A stretch of 64,000 nucleotides of DNA, taken from positions 124,001-188,000 of the forward strand of contig NZ_BBYF01000012.1 of the NCBI RefSeq assembly GCF_001894745.1, read 5' to 3'. Below, in pieces: positions 16,323-25,788 of this stretch; position 1 is the first letter of the stretch, and every line of letters starts with the position of its first letter. The notes below the pieces were generated by a model, which was not told where the DNA came from, ran no database searches, and saw only the letters and a program-made list of their open reading frames with translations. Source of the DNA: Paenibacillus sp. NAIST15-1 (GTDB lineage Bacteria; Bacillota; Bacilli; Paenibacillales; Paenibacillaceae). Position numbers and translations under genes: made by a program.

Positions 16323-17939
16323 TTAACCACGTTCTCCCTGCAATCGCATCAATGGACGCAGTACCTTCTGAACCGCACGCGGGTAACCCGACAGCTCATC
16401 ATATCGAATAACGCGGAAAGCAACCAGCCCAACAACGAACAGAGCTACTACCCCCACGCCTACAACACCTGCCGTGAACATGAAGGCAAGCTTGGCCGGC
16501 AAGATGCCCACTAATTGCTCGCCCAACCATTCGCAGCCATATCCTACGCCACCCGACAGCACGATGGTCATCAGGAAGCCTATCCAGCGATTGCCTAGTA
16601 CCGAAAACGGAACAACCTTCTTCATGACACGAAGATTGAGCCATGTAATAAGCAGGAAGCTTAGTGCTGTTCCTCCAATAATGCCGTAAATACCAAAGAA
16701 GTGAACAAGCGAGAAGCTGGCAATAAGCTTAATAATAATACCTAATGTTACACTGATCATAGCAATATAAGGCTTGCCAAGTCCAATTAGAATCGAGCTT
16801 GACGTCATCATCGTAATTTGGAATATCGTACCGAGCGTCAACGCTGCAATAATGCCTGCACCGTCCAACGTACTGAACAAGAAACCGTTCACGGAATATG
16901 CTGCGACCGCTAGAGCCAATACGATAGGCATGCCACTCAATACGGAAATACGCATTGCCATTGTAGTCTGCCGCTTCAAGTGAACCATATCCCGCTTCGC
17001 AAAGGCAGCGGAAATGACCGGGATGAGCGACGTGCTTAACGCAATCGCCAGAATTGGCGGAATGCCAGCGATCGATTGTGCACGCTGACCAAGGATACCA
17101 TACAGATGCTTCGCCTCATCTACCCCAACTTCCGGTGAGAGAAGTGGAATCGTGATGGACGTATCAATAAAGTTTACAGCCGGTACGGCAAGTGAAGACA
17201 ATACAATCGGTACGGACATCGCGAAAATTGAACGGAAAATATCGCTAAGCGGTACTTTCTTCGCACCCCTGCGGCGTGCGCGTACTCCAGCTTCCCGATC
17301 TGCCTGACGGAGCTTACGCAAGTAATAGATCATAATAATGAATGCGCCGACACTCCCTAGCACACCGCCGAAGGAAGCACCCGCTGCGATCCACTCTTGG
17401 TTCTGCCCCGTGCTCATCAAGATATAGGCAAGTCCGATCGCCGTAAGAACACGTAAAACCTGCTCTACGATCTGCGATACACCACTTGCCTGCATCATAT
17501 TGCGCCCTTGCGTATACCCGCGCATCATGGCAATGACCGGGAACAACAGCAGCGCAGGTGCTAATGCACGAATAGCAAGTGCAGCCTCAGGCAGCTGAAT
17601 CATATCCGCATACACACCTGCGAACGCGATGAGCAGCAAGGTTGTAATCACACCGGATATGAGTCCGAACAGCAGCGCAGCATAATAGACCCGCTCCGCT
17701 TCGCGCACCTTATTCAGCGCATAGCGTTCGGATACCATCTTGCTTAATGTACTCGGAATACCTGCTGTCGCTATTGCAAGTATCATCAAATAGACTGTCT
17801 GTGAGGCAGCAAAAGAGGCATTACCCACAGAACCGAGCATATGCTCAAGCGGAACGCGCTGAAAGAGCCCTAAGACGCGAGCGACGAGGGTAGCCGCTGC
17901 AATAATGAGCGTTCCTTTAATAAATGATTCCTTTGCCAA
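16323..17939 (-). CDS. MurJ/SpoVB-family lipid flippase-like membrane protein
   Basis: A 538-residue polytopic protein of the MOP exporter superfamily with about 14 membrane segments. It resembles B. subtilis YtgP/MurJ and SpoVB, which flip lipid II for vegetative wall or spore cortex synthesis. The start is revised: TTG 17939 gives MAKESFIKGTLII..., has GAAGGG six bases upstream, and removes 30 polar residues of the longest frame. The segment LGQRAQSIAGIPPILAIALSTSLIP is typical of the family. Which paralogue it is cannot be decided here; no stage V sporulation promoter was found. It follows the DUF456 gene on the same strand after about 190 bp. Confidence 0.85.
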   Translation of the reverse strand: MAKESFIKGTLIIAAATLVARVLGLFQRVPLEHMLGSVGNASFAASQTVYLMILAIATAGIPSTLSKMVSERYALNKVREAERVYYAALLFGLISGVITTLLLIAFAGVYADMIQLPEAALAIRALAPALLLFPVIAMMRGYTQGRNMMQASGVSQIVEQVLRVLTAIGLAYILMSTGQNQEWIAAGASFGGVLGSVGAFIIMIYYLRKLRQADREAGVRARRRGAKKVPLSDIFRSIFAMSVPIVLSSLAVPAVNFIDTSITIPLLSPEVGVDEAKHLYGILGQRAQSIAGIPPILAIALSTSLIPVISAAFAKRDMVHLKRQTTMAMRISVLSGMPIVLALAVAAYSVNGFLFSTLDGAGIIAALTLGTIFQITMMTSSSILIGLGKPYIAMISVTLGIIIKLIASFSLVHFFGIYGIIGGTALSFLLITWLNLRVMKKVVPFSVLGNRWIGFLMTIVLSGGVGYGCEWLGEQLVGILPAKLAFMFTAGVVGVGVVALFVVGLVAFRVIRYDELSGYPRAVQKVLRPLMRLQGERG

Positions 17940-18059
17940 ACGTTTCCCTTCTTTCTGTATGCTAGCCCGTATCCTAATATCCCGTCCGAACATACTACAT
18001 TCAATTCTATTCATCATGGCAAAAGCCACCGTATTTTCTCCAAAGAGCAGGAAGCCGCT

Positions 18060-18107
18060 CCATAAGACAGCCCTAGTCTATATCAGACCGTCAGACCGTC
18101 TTATGGA
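18060..18107. repeat. Inverted repeat between the DUF456 and flippase genes
   Basis: CCATAAGAC and GTCTTATGG (about 18060-18068 and 18099-18107) form perfect 9-bp arms around a 30-base loop that itself contains two CAGACCGT copies. No T-run follows, so it may be a weak terminator, a leader hairpin or an operator. Confidence 0.35.
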
Positions 18108-18127
18108 CACCTTTTCTATTAAAACAT

Positions 18128-18604
18128 TTACAACCAAAGGAAGAACAGGACAATCATCACGATTTGCAGCGCAAATTTTACGACAATGCTCGTAAATAGT
18201 CCGACAACCGCACCAATGGCCGATTTTGTCGATTTATCCATACTCGCTCCTGTCATAAGTTCCCCGATAAACGCGCCTAAGAGAGGCCCAAGTATAAGAC
18301 CGAACGCCGGGATGACGAACGGACCGATGATGACCCCTATTGTACTCCCGATGATTGAAGCCTTAGACCCTCCGAATCGCTTGACTCCCCAGGCATTGAC
18401 CACGTAATCGGCAATAAACAGCACAGCTACAATAATCGTCTGAATCGCCCAGAACCAGAACCCGAAGGGTTCAAAGCTAATGCATAATCCATACACAAAG
18501 AAAGCTGCATAGATTGCCAACGCACCTGGTAAAATCGGATAGATAGCCCCTGCCATACCGACAAGAAACAGGACTATCACACTAATCCAACCGAAAATAA
18601 CCAT
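18128..18604 (-). CDS. DUF456 family membrane protein
   Basis: A 158-residue integral membrane protein of the DUF456 (YqgC-like) family. Paired glycine-rich segments, GSTIGVIIGPFVIPAFGLILGPLLGAFIGEL, dominate residues 85-120, typical of the family and suggestive of tight helix packing. Function is unknown. ATG 18604 has AAGGTGG 8 bases upstream, while the longest frame begins at a GTG too close to that site. It lies 45 bp after the HAD phosphatase. Confidence 0.85.
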   Translation of the reverse strand: MVIFGWISVIVLFLVGMAGAIYPILPGALAIYAAFFVYGLCISFEPFGFWFWAIQTIIVAVLFIADYVVNAWGVKRFGGSKASIIGSTIGVIIGPFVIPAFGLILGPLLGAFIGELMTGASMDKSTKSAIGAVVGLFTSIVVKFALQIVMIVLFFLWL

Positions 18605-18649
18605 CCGTTCCACCACCTTGCACGAGAATAAACGCTCGTGAACAATCGA

Positions 18650-19384
18650 TTACAGCATATACTCCCTAATGACTTGGGCAACACCATGCTCGTTGTTCGT
18701 TCGTACGACGATGTCCGCAGCCTGCTTCACTTCGTCCTGCGCATTCCCCATAGCTACACCAAGCCCTGCCGCTTGAATCGCGGCCATATCATTCAAGCTG
18801 TCGCCTACAGCAACCACTTGCGACATCTCGCAGCCAATAAGCTCGCATACAGTTTGTATTCCCGTTGCCTTGTTGACTCCTCCAGGATTAATCTCAATAT
18901 TATGTGGCGAGGAATTGGTCAATTCCAATCCGCCCATGGCACGCAGTTCGCGCCACAGAATTTCGCGCACACGATCATCCTTCGTAAAGTAGCCGAACTT
19001 CAGCCATTCCTCAGCCTCGATATCGGCTCCCCAATTCTCTTTGTTGTACAATCGTTCCGTCGAATAAGCCCAGAACCACACATTATGCTCCTCGGACATC
19101 GCGTGCATGCGCTTCACCGCCTCGCGATCCAAGAGATGACGCAAGTGCAGCTCACGTGTATTCTTCCACACTTCACTCCCATTGACTGTTATCATTGGAG
19201 CATTCAATCCTAGTTCTTCCGCATAAGGAAGTGCATTGACGAACGCGCGGCCAGTGGAGAAGATGACCGTAATTCCCGCATCGCAAGCACTGCGGATGGC
19301 ATCAGCATTTTCCTTGGAAATGCGCTGATCATCATCCAATACCGTTCCATCCATATCGAGAGCCAACAACTTATATTTACTCAT
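18650..19384 (-). CDS. Cof-type HAD-family phosphatase
   Basis: A 244-residue HAD hydrolase. Motif I LALDMDGTVLD near residues 5-15 contains the nucleophile and acid Asp pair, motif II is the Thr in IFSTGRA, and motif IV is VVAVGDSLNDMAAI with the metal-binding Asp residues; the Cof-type C2 cap lies between. Such enzymes dephosphorylate sugar phosphates or flavin/pyridoxal precursors in the cytoplasm; the substrate cannot be assigned. ATG 19384 lies about 10 bases after AGGAG; the longer frame starts at GTG 19396. It is first in a minus-strand run with DUF456 and the flippase. Confidence 0.9.
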   Translation of the reverse strand: MSKYKLLALDMDGTVLDDDQRISKENADAIRSACDAGITVIFSTGRAFVNALPYAEELGLNAPMITVNGSEVWKNTRELHLRHLLDREAVKRMHAMSEEHNVWFWAYSTERLYNKENWGADIEAEEWLKFGYFTKDDRVREILWRELRAMGGLELTNSSPHNIEINPGGVNKATGIQTVCELIGCEMSQVVAVGDSLNDMAAIQAAGLGVAMGNAQDEVKQAADIVVRTNNEHGVAQVIREYML

Positions 19385-19588
19385 CTCATCCGTCACTCCT
19401 GTCTCTGATGCGTTCCGCTTCAGACGAGTTGTGATTCGTTATTTGTCGAAGCTTGTAACACTCATTGTCAATCATTGTCGTGCACAAATTTGCATAACGC
19501 CATTGTATCATATGCAGGCATTTACAACAAAGAATTCCTTTCCTTTACAAAGAGGCCGCTTACGCAGTGGTTCCTATCTGGCAATAAC

Positions 19589-19628
19589 AAAAAAACACCC
19601 CTCTCCATAATCAGGAGCAAAGGGTGTT
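19589..19628 (-). terminator. Terminator of the metal transporter operon
   Basis: AACACCC pairs with GGGTGTT, with an inner GCTCC/GGAG pairing, followed by seven T residues on the minus strand, just after the last permease gene. Confidence 0.85.
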
Positions 19629-19640
19629 CCTAAGCCGCTT

Positions 19641-20522
19641 CTAAGCAGTCATCTCTGCAATCCGACGACGCTTCAGTACGCGGGCCAGCATTCCATGAGT
19701 CGGGGACAACAGAAAGGCAAGTATGAACAATGCGCCCGCTACCGTGACCATCATTCCCGCTATTGACGCATCGAGTAAGGAGGACAGGTAGTAGCCAGCT
19801 ATTGCACATCCAATTCCAATGGCCACACTGTACACAATCATGAGACTCAAGCGCTCCGTTAGCAAGTAGGCGGTGGAAGCTGGAACGATAAGCATGCCGA
19901 CGACAAGGATAGCTCCTACACTTTCAAATGAAGCCACTGTCGTCATGGACACGAGTCCCATCAGCAAATAATGGAATAACGCAACAGGTATGCCGCAGGC
20001 TATAGCCATCGCCGGATCGAATGCACATATTTTGAACTGCTTATAGAACAGCCCGATGACGAGCAATATCACTAGCAGTGTAAAACTGAGTATCCATACA
20101 GCCTTCGGCACCATGTCGATGCCGAACAAGGTCGTTGTATTCCAATGGACATAGGCGATTTCACCAAACAGAACACAATCCAAATCCAGATCCACATTGC
20201 GTGCATTCAAGCTTACGAGCACAACGCCAACCGCGAATAATGCGGTAAATACCACTCCAATTGATGCATCCGATTGCACGCCGCTATTTTGAAACAGCTG
20301 AATGAGAAATACCGTTACTAAGCCTACTGCGGACGCACCCAGCAGCATGACGAACGAATCACGTGAGCCGCTTAGCATGAAGGCTATAACGATGCCGGGA
20401 AGCACGGAATGGCTGATGGCATCCCCGATCATGGACATTTTGCGCAGCACGAGGAAGCAGCCCAATATCCCGCAAGTTGCAGCTACTAGCGCACCGGTCA
20501 GTATAATCCATAGGTCTGTCAC
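19641..20522 (-). CDS. Metal (Mn/Zn) ABC transporter permease, second subunit
   Basis: A 293-residue ABC-3 family permease with eight or nine membrane segments. The N-terminal MSMIGDAISHSVLPGIVIAF (about 28-47) is the family's conserved cytoplasmic coupling region, and SVGAILVVGMLIVPASTAYL near 205-224 forms another signature. It is the last gene of the operon and starts with GTG inside the upstream stop (GTGA). Two different permeases in one operon match the MntABCD/TroABCD arrangement rather than the single-permease ZnuABC one. Confidence 0.92.
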   Translation of the reverse strand: MTDLWIILTGALVAATCGILGCFLVLRKMSMIGDAISHSVLPGIVIAFMLSGSRDSFVMLLGASAVGLVTVFLIQLFQNSGVQSDASIGVVFTALFAVGVVLVSLNARNVDLDLDCVLFGEIAYVHWNTTTLFGIDMVPKAVWILSFTLLVILLVIGLFYKQFKICAFDPAMAIACGIPVALFHYLLMGLVSMTTVASFESVGAILVVGMLIVPASTAYLLTERLSLMIVYSVAIGIGCAIAGYYLSSLLDASIAGMMVTVAGALFILAFLLSPTHGMLARVLKRRRIAEMTA

Positions 20523-21481
20523 AACGACGCCTCCTTTCGCAATCGAGGCTCCGTCTCCTCTAGACGAATTCGTTCCTCCACCCGAATCGATTGATGATTA
20601 CGGATCCGACGAATCCATTTCGCGAGCACACCGCGGCGTGGGGCAAATACAACCGAGCAGCAGAAGACGAAGGTTGCAGCCAATACACTGAGCGGGCCAG
20701 TAGGTAAATTGCTCGTCGTCGTACTGACAAGTGTGCCAATAATGCCGCTTACTGCTCCAAACAGCCCGCTGAGCAGCACCATTAATCCGAGTCGATCGGT
20801 CCAATAGCGTGCAGATACGGCAGGAGTAATCAATAGTGCCGCAACAAGCACAACGCCGACTGCCTGAATGCCAACAACGACGGCAATTACGGTAAACAGC
20901 ATAAGCAGCTGCTCCAGCACGCCAACCGGAAACCCGAGTCCGCGCGCAAAGCCAGGATCGAAGCTGAGCAGCTTGAATTCCTTGAACAGCAGGCTGCATG
21001 CCACAATAATAAGCAGCGACACACCTGCCATCGTATAGACATCACTCTGCATCATGGAAGCTGCTTGGCCGAACAGAAACTTGTCGAGTCCGCTTTGGTT
21101 ACCGTAGCTGGAATGTTGAATTTGCGTCAGCAACACAATGCCAACACCGAAGAACACCGACAGCATAATCCCCATTGCCGCATCCGCTTTGATGCGCGTA
21201 TAGCGCGTCACGACTGAAATTCCCGCTGTTGCCAGCATACCGGATAAGAAGGCTCCTAGGAAAAATAAGGGCAGCGATTTAACCCCAGTGAGCATAAAAG
21301 CAATGCATATGCCTGGCAGCGCAGCATGCGCGAGCGTATCCCCGACCAGACTCTGCTTCCGCAAATAAGCGAAGCTGCCCACAATGCCACTCATGAGACC
21401 GAGCAGCAAACAACCGACGAGAATCCACTGTGTATTCGGATCACGCAACACGTCCCAAGATATTCCGAACATTGCACTCAC
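20519..21481 (-). CDS. Metal (Mn/Zn) ABC transporter permease, first subunit
   Basis: A 320-residue ABC-3 family permease with the coupling motif [19 protein letters not shown] near residues 45-63 and [20 protein letters not shown] near 225-244. Its hydrophilic C-terminus (about 40 residues, rich in Arg and Glu) is longer than in its partner. It is coupled at both ends by 4-bp GTGA overlaps, to the ATPase upstream and the second permease downstream, so equimolar synthesis is likely. Confidence 0.92.
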   Translation of the reverse strand: MSAMFGISWDVLRDPNTQWILVGCLLLGLMSGIVGSFAYLRKQSLVGDTLAHAALPGICIAFMLTGVKSLPLFFLGAFLSGMLATAGISVVTRYTRIKADAAMGIMLSVFFGVGIVLLTQIQHSSYGNQSGLDKFLFGQAASMMQSDVYTMAGVSLLIIVACSLLFKEFKLLSFDPGFARGLGFPVGVLEQLLMLFTVIAVVVGIQAVGVVLVAALLITPAVSARYWTDRLGLMVLLSGLFGAVSGIIGTLVSTTTSNLPTGPLSVLAATFVFCCSVVFAPRRGVLAKWIRRIRNHQSIRVEERIRLEETEPRLRKEASL

Positions 21482-22254
21482 CTCGTTCCTACCATGACGG
21501 CACCCGCATTTTGATCCAACACGGTAAGTCTGCCGCCATAGGTTTGCTGCAACATGCTTGTGTTAAATATTTTTTCGGTTTCTCCACAGGCAACCAATTC
21601 TACATTCAGAAGCATTACCCAATCGAAGTATTCCTTCACTGTTGCCAAGTCGTGATGGACAACAAGCACGGTCTTCCCCTGACGCTTCAATTCATTTAAT
21701 AATGTAATGATCGCTTTCTCCGTCATCGCATCTACACCAACGAACGGCTCATCCATAAAATAGATGTCCGCGTTTTGGGCAAGCGCCCTTGCTAGGAATA
21801 CACGCTGCTGTTGTCCGCCGGACAGCTGACTTATTTGCCGATCTGCAAAATCCGCCATTCCCACCTTGGCCAAACAATCGAGCGCAATCTCCTTCTCCTT
21901 CGCGCCCGGTCGCTTGAACCATCCTAAGTGTCCGTAACGGCCCATCATTACAACATCGAGTGCGTTCGTGGGGAAATCCCAATCCACAGATTCGCGCTGT
22001 GGGACGTAGCCTACCCGTTTGCGGCTTTCCGAGTAAGGCTTGCCGAATATATTCACCTCTCCGCTTACTCGCGGAATTAATCCAAGCACAGATTTAATAA
22101 GTGTAGATTTCCCTGCACCATTCGGCCCGATAATGCCGATTAAATTTCCCTCCGGTATCGTAAAGCTAACATTGCGAAGCACGGGCTTCTTCTGGTATGC
22201 AACAGTTAAGCCACTCACACGAAGCGGCGTATTCCCCTTATCCATCATGCTCAT
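21478..22254 (-). CDS. Metal (Mn/Zn) ABC transporter ATP-binding protein
   Basis: A 258-residue ATPase with Walker [10 protein letters not shown] near 42-50, [14 protein letters not shown] as Q-loop region (diagnostic of the Mn/Zn/Fe chelate family), signature [15 protein letters not shown], Walker [13 protein letters not shown] and H-loop VVHHD. It energises the two permeases. ATG 22254 is preceded by AGGAGAGGAG. It follows the binding protein by 44 bp. Confidence 0.94.
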   Translation of the reverse strand: MSMMDKGNTPLRVSGLTVAYQKKPVLRNVSFTIPEGNLIGIIGPNGAGKSTLIKSVLGLIPRVSGEVNIFGKPYSESRKRVGYVPQRESVDWDFPTNALDVVMMGRYGHLGWFKRPGAKEKEIALDCLAKVGMADFADRQISQLSGGQQQRVFLARALAQNADIYFMDEPFVGVDAMTEKAIITLLNELKRQGKTVLVVHHDLATVKEYFDWVMLLNVELVACGETEKIFNTSMLQQTYGGRLTVLDQNAGAVMVGTR

Positions 22255-22298
22255 TTCGCTCCTCTCCTACCATGTTATATCTCTCGAAGTTATGTACA

Positions 22299-23300
22299 TT
22301 ACTTCAGTGCATCGACGATCGTATTGACGTTGAAGCGAACCATGCCAATATAAGTTCCCTCTTCTGTCCCCGGCTCGCCCATTGCATCCGAGAATAATTC
22401 ACCGCCAATGACGACCTCATGGCCTTTTTTCTTCGCTCCTTCGATGACCGCCTCAATTGCCTTCTTCGGTACACTCGATTCAATAAAAACTGCCTTAATC
22501 TGATTGTCCACCAGATAATCGCGAAGATCGGATACATCCTTGCTTCCGTATTCAGAAGCCGTGCTGATTCCTTGAAGCCCCATAACCTTCATGCCGTACG
22601 CCTTGCCAAAATATCCAAACGCGTCATGCGCCGTCACGAGCACGCGGCTCCCTTCCGGAATCTCTTCTATCCGCTTGTGTACATACGCATCAAGCTCTTG
22701 CAGCTTGCTTACATATGCCTCTGCACGCTGCTTATAGGCTTCTGCATGTGCCGCATCATATTCCACCAGCGTGTCACGAATGACCTCCGTCGCCTTGATC
22801 CAATTCTGCACATTGAACCAAATATGCGGATCATGCGATTGTGCTAATGTCGGATCTGCGAGCAGCTCAGATTCCGAAATTGTTCTGGAGACGGGAACCG
22901 TCGTCTTGCTGCCGCTCATTTTCTCCAAAATATCGACCATCTTCCCTTCCAAATGCAAGCCGTTGTAGAATACGATGTCCGCATCATCCAGCTTCTTAAT
23001 GTCTCCTTGGGACGCTTTGTATAAGTGAGGGTCAACCCCTGGACCCATCAACCCAATTACATCAACACGTTCTCCTCCTACCTCTTTCACCACGTCAGCA
23101 ATCATACCAATCGTAGTTGTTACCTTGATTGGATGAGCATCGGCAGACGTTGCAGTTCCCTCTGTCTTGCCCTCGTTTGTGCTGCCGCCACATGCTGCTA
23201 ATCCTACAGCTACGCTTAAGAACAATATCGTCATAACCAACCGCTTCAACGCCGAATTCATTTTGAACTTCCCATTCGGTCTTTCAGCTGCCTTCGTCAT
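22299..23300 (-). CDS. Metal-binding lipoprotein of the Mn/Zn ABC transporter
   Basis: A 333-residue cluster A-I (TroA/ZnuA-like) receptor. The lipobox LAAC puts the lipidated Cys at 37. Expected metal ligands are visible: His93 (DPHLYK), His160 (DPHIWF), His226 (TAHDAFGYF) and Asp306 (LFSDAMG). A His-His-His-Asp set is that of TroA and zinc receptors, whereas strict Mn receptors usually have Glu at the third position; the long His-rich loop of ZnuA is absent. Mn versus Zn therefore stays open. ATG 23300 has GGGAGGG 8 bases upstream. It is the first gene of the operon, behind the two operator candidates. Confidence 0.93.
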   Translation of the reverse strand: MTKAAERPNGKFKMNSALKRLVMTILFLSVAVGLAACGGSTNEGKTEGTATSADAHPIKVTTTIGMIADVVKEVGGERVDVIGLMGPGVDPHLYKASQGDIKKLDDADIVFYNGLHLEGKMVDILEKMSGSKTTVPVSRTISESELLADPTLAQSHDPHIWFNVQNWIKATEVIRDTLVEYDAAHAEAYKQRAEAYVSKLQELDAYVHKRIEEIPEGSRVLVTAHDAFGYFGKAYGMKVMGLQGISTASEYGSKDVSDLRDYLVDNQIKAVFIESSVPKKAIEAVIEGAKKKGHEVVIGGELFSDAMGEPGTEEGTYIGMVRFNVNTIVDALK

Positions 23301-23338
23301 CTTTCGTTCCCTCCCACATGAATGCCCAATGTTTTTTT

Positions 23339-23349
23339 GTAATGATTAC
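23339..23349. promoter_or_regulatory. Zur-like operator candidate
   Basis: GTAATGATTAC is a perfect 5-1-5 palindrome identical to the core of the Bacillus Zur box (GTAAT-N-ATTAC) and is followed by GTTTA on one side. It lies about 15-25 bases after the predicted transcription start, where a repressor would block the operon. Fur and PerR boxes share the ATNAT core but not the GTAAT/ATTAC ends. Confidence 0.5.
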
Positions 23350-23370
23350 GTTTATCACTGATCACTGTTT

Positions 23371-23400
23371 AATATACACAAATATGTTTACCTAATGCAA
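23371..23400 (-). promoter_or_regulatory. Promoter of the metal transporter operon
   Basis: Minus-strand -35 TTGCAT (23400-23395), 18-base spacer, -10 TATATT (23376-23371). The -35 lies within the MntR-like sequence. Confidence 0.5.
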
Positions 23401-23401
23401 C
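23386..23401. promoter_or_regulatory. MntR-like operator candidate
   Basis: On the minus strand GTTGCATTAGGTAAAC matches 13 of 16 bases of the MntR-box form I recall for the B. subtilis mntH operator. It covers the predicted -35 element, fitting manganese-dependent repression. Confidence 0.5.
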
Positions 23402-23453
23402 TATTTTTGTATAAAAAAAATTCTTTCCCTAGACATATAGTTTTGCAAAAAGA

Positions 23454-23524
23454 AAAGACTTTTCCTTATCGTATGCGATGTGCTCCCTGATCGGTGACAC
23501 CATGTACGATATGAAAAAGTCTTT
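23454..23524 (-). terminator. Terminator between the PBP2 gene and the metal operon
   Basis: Twenty-base arms (23454-23473 and 23505-23524) pair at 18 of 20 positions around a 31-base loop, and the minus strand continues into TTTTCTTTTT. It lies 62 bp past the PBP2 stop and upstream of the metal operon promoter. Confidence 0.8.
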
Positions 23525-23585
23525 ATTTGAGGCTCGCAACGCTCAGAAATGCATCATTGCCACTGAACGCAGCGACTCCTCCTGC

Positions 23586-25685
23586 TTATTGATTGTTGTT
23601 AGCTGCATCCGTAGATTCGCCGCCTGTACCTTGCTTCTTCTTCGGTGTACCCGTCAATCCGTATACCTCATCATACGCATCGAACATAGCACGCGCGATC
23701 GGAGCTGCCCCGTAGGAACCATATCCGCCCTCTGGTACGACAACCGCAACCGCAAGCTTCGGCTTATCTGCCGGCGCATAGGCAATGAACACGGCGTTTT
23801 CTAGTCTTTTCCCTGCTATATCTTGCTGCGATGTACCCGTCTTTCTATAGAACGAGTATGGGAATCCATCAAAACCGTGAACGTTAACCTTCGACATCCC
23901 TTCTTCAACGACACGCCAGTGCGTGTCATCGAAATTCGTCTCATTTAACACTTCACGACCGAATGACTTGACTACCTTGCCATCCCCATCTGTAATCTTG
24001 CTTACGAATTGCGGCTTAATGCGCTTACCATGATTCGCTAGGGTAGCTGCATATTGAGCGAGCTGCAAGGTTGTATACTTCCCTTGCTGACCGAAGGAGG
24101 CGTATACGAGAGCGGACTGTGCATTGTTGCGCTCCGCCTCTACCAGATAGTCCTTCAATCCTGCGGATTCACCAGGCAAGCCGCTATCTGTCTTCACGCC
24201 AAGACCAAAGGCTTCCATGTATTTATCCCACAATTCCAAACCGTTTCTGTCTGTAAGGGAGAAGAGTCTCTTACCAATCATATCCACCATAAAGGCGTTA
24301 GAAGATACTTTCAAGGCTTTTGCTGCATCCATGTAACCGTAAGACGTTTTGCTTGAGTTCCATACCTTCGTCTCATGGCCGCGGCGGCCGAATTCACCGT
24401 AACCTTTGTCATAGTAATCTTCCCATGGACCGAACAATCTTTCTTTCAACCCGACGAGAACCGACAATGGCTTCATCGTAGATCCAAGATAGACAAGGGA
24501 AGTTGGATGACGTCCGCGCTCCTTGTCATCATTATACGGACCATAGACTTCGCGAACGGCCCCATTTCCCATATAAAACTGGATCTTCTCATAATCCTCG
24601 ACGCTGATTTGGCCGTTGCGCCATACATTCGGGTCATAATCCGGCATACTGGCAATCGACACGATATTACCGGTATCCACTTCCATCGCAACTGCATAAC
24701 CAGTACGGGCATTTGGCGCATACTCAATGCGGTTCGAGGAATTGCGAATCTTCTCCAGTGTATCTATGATCGATTTCTCTGTTGCCTTCTGAATATCGCG
24801 ATGGATAGTCAAATGTATGTTGTTGCCGCGCTCCGGCTTCGTCAGCTGCATCGGCCCGATAATACGACCCGCCACGTTGACCGGGAACTTCTTCACCCCG
24901 TTCAAACCGCGCAGCTCGTTCTGATACATCAATTCGATGCCGTCAACGCCAACATCCTCGTATTCCAAGTATTCCTTCTCCGTAGGAAGCTGTTCCTGCT
25001 TCTCATACTGTTCCTTGTAGAACGGCATCCGCTCGCGAACACCCTTGAACTTTTTCAAATAACCGACCGTCTGTACTGCGATCGTATCCTTATCATAGTT
25101 ACGGACACTATCCTCGACGATATCGATGCCTTTGAACTGCGATTTATGCTCCAGGAAATAAGCAACCTCTTCCTTCGTCAATCCTGATTTAATGAGCCTA
25201 GGAACGAAAACAAAATTCATCTTCCCACCCAAGTCCATTCGCTTCAAAATTTCTTCAGCTGTTAATGGCTTGTCTTGAGGACTGCCTATCTTCTTGAATA
25301 TTTCCTCGAGCTGCTTCGCAAGCTGCTCTACTTCAGCTCGATTCTTCTTCTGGTCATCCGTCATCTTCTTGCTCGGATCCCCGTAATTCTTCACCACATT
25401 GAAGTAAAGAGATTGCGACGCTGTGGAATAGGCTAGCCGCGTATTCGAAGCATCATAAATAGTTCCCCGAAGCGGCGGTACCGCCGTTTCCCGGAATCCA
25501 AGCTGGGACTCCTTCTCCTTCAGGGCGGGACCTTCAACGAATTGCAAAATGGCCAGTCTCACGATAAGCACGGTGAAAATCAAAAATGTAATAAAAAAGA
25601 ATAAGTTCAACCGAAACGAAAACGTACGCCGGTTCTGTACTTCCCGCTTCTGCGGATCATCCGCATTTGGATGACTCAATGCCAA
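23586..25685 (-). CDS. Class B penicillin-binding protein 2 (transpeptidase)
   Basis: A 699-residue class B PBP. A short cytoplasmic tail and one membrane anchor (LNLFFFITFLIFTVLIVRLAIL) precede the dimerisation region, starting PPLRGTIYD at 70-78, and the transpeptidase domain. The active site is intact: STMK at 402-405, SSN at 460-462 and KTGT at 614-617. It cross-links peptidoglycan outside the membrane, as elongation-type PBP2A/PbpH do. The C-terminus is a Lys/Gly/Gln/Asn-rich tail. No RodA gene is adjacent. TTG 25685 and TTG 25679 both lie after AAAGGA; the second has the more usual spacing. Confidence 0.92.
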   Translation of the reverse strand: MALSHPNADDPQKREVQNRRTFSFRLNLFFFITFLIFTVLIVRLAILQFVEGPALKEKESQLGFRETAVPPLRGTIYDASNTRLAYSTASQSLYFNVVKNYGDPSKKMTDDQKKNRAEVEQLAKQLEEIFKKIGSPQDKPLTAEEILKRMDLGGKMNFVFVPRLIKSGLTKEEVAYFLEHKSQFKGIDIVEDSVRNYDKDTIAVQTVGYLKKFKGVRERMPFYKEQYEKQEQLPTEKEYLEYEDVGVDGIELMYQNELRGLNGVKKFPVNVAGRIIGPMQLTKPERGNNIHLTIHRDIQKATEKSIIDTLEKIRNSSNRIEYAPNARTGYAVAMEVDTGNIVSIASMPDYDPNVWRNGQISVEDYEKIQFYMGNGAVREVYGPYNDDKERGRHPTSLVYLGSTMKPLSVLVGLKERLFGPWEDYYDKGYGEFGRRGHETKVWNSSKTSYGYMDAAKALKVSSNAFMVDMIGKRLFSLTDRNGLELWDKYMEAFGLGVKTDSGLPGESAGLKDYLVEAERNNAQSALVYASFGQQGKYTTLQLAQYAATLANHGKRIKPQFVSKITDGDGKVVKSFGREVLNETNFDDTHWRVVEEGMSKVNVHGFDGFPYSFYRKTGTSQQDIAGKRLENAVFIAYAPADKPKLAVAVVVPEGGYGSYGAAPIARAMFDAYDEVYGLTGTPKKKQGTGGESTDAANNNQ

Positions 25686-25788
25686 TCATCCTTTCTTGCT
25701 AACTTTTGCTGTACAATCTTATTTATTTTACCATACTGATTTGCCTATATTCAAAGGTTGTGCAGCTTCTAATCGCCATCGCCGCAAA

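Noticed and set aside
19462..19480. CATTGTC tandem copies upstream of the HAD gene
   Set aside because: Two 7-bp copies are within chance for AT-rich intergenic sequence.
23339..23349. GTAATGATTAC read as a Fur or PerR box
   Set aside because: Fur and PerR boxes end in GATAAT/ATTATC or TTATAAT; the GTAAT/ATTAC ends fit Zur better and no iron or peroxide gene is adjacent.
24375..25187. 270-codon plus-strand frame
   Set aside because: Antisense to the PBP2 gene, whose catalytic motifs are all intact; the frame is a composition shadow.
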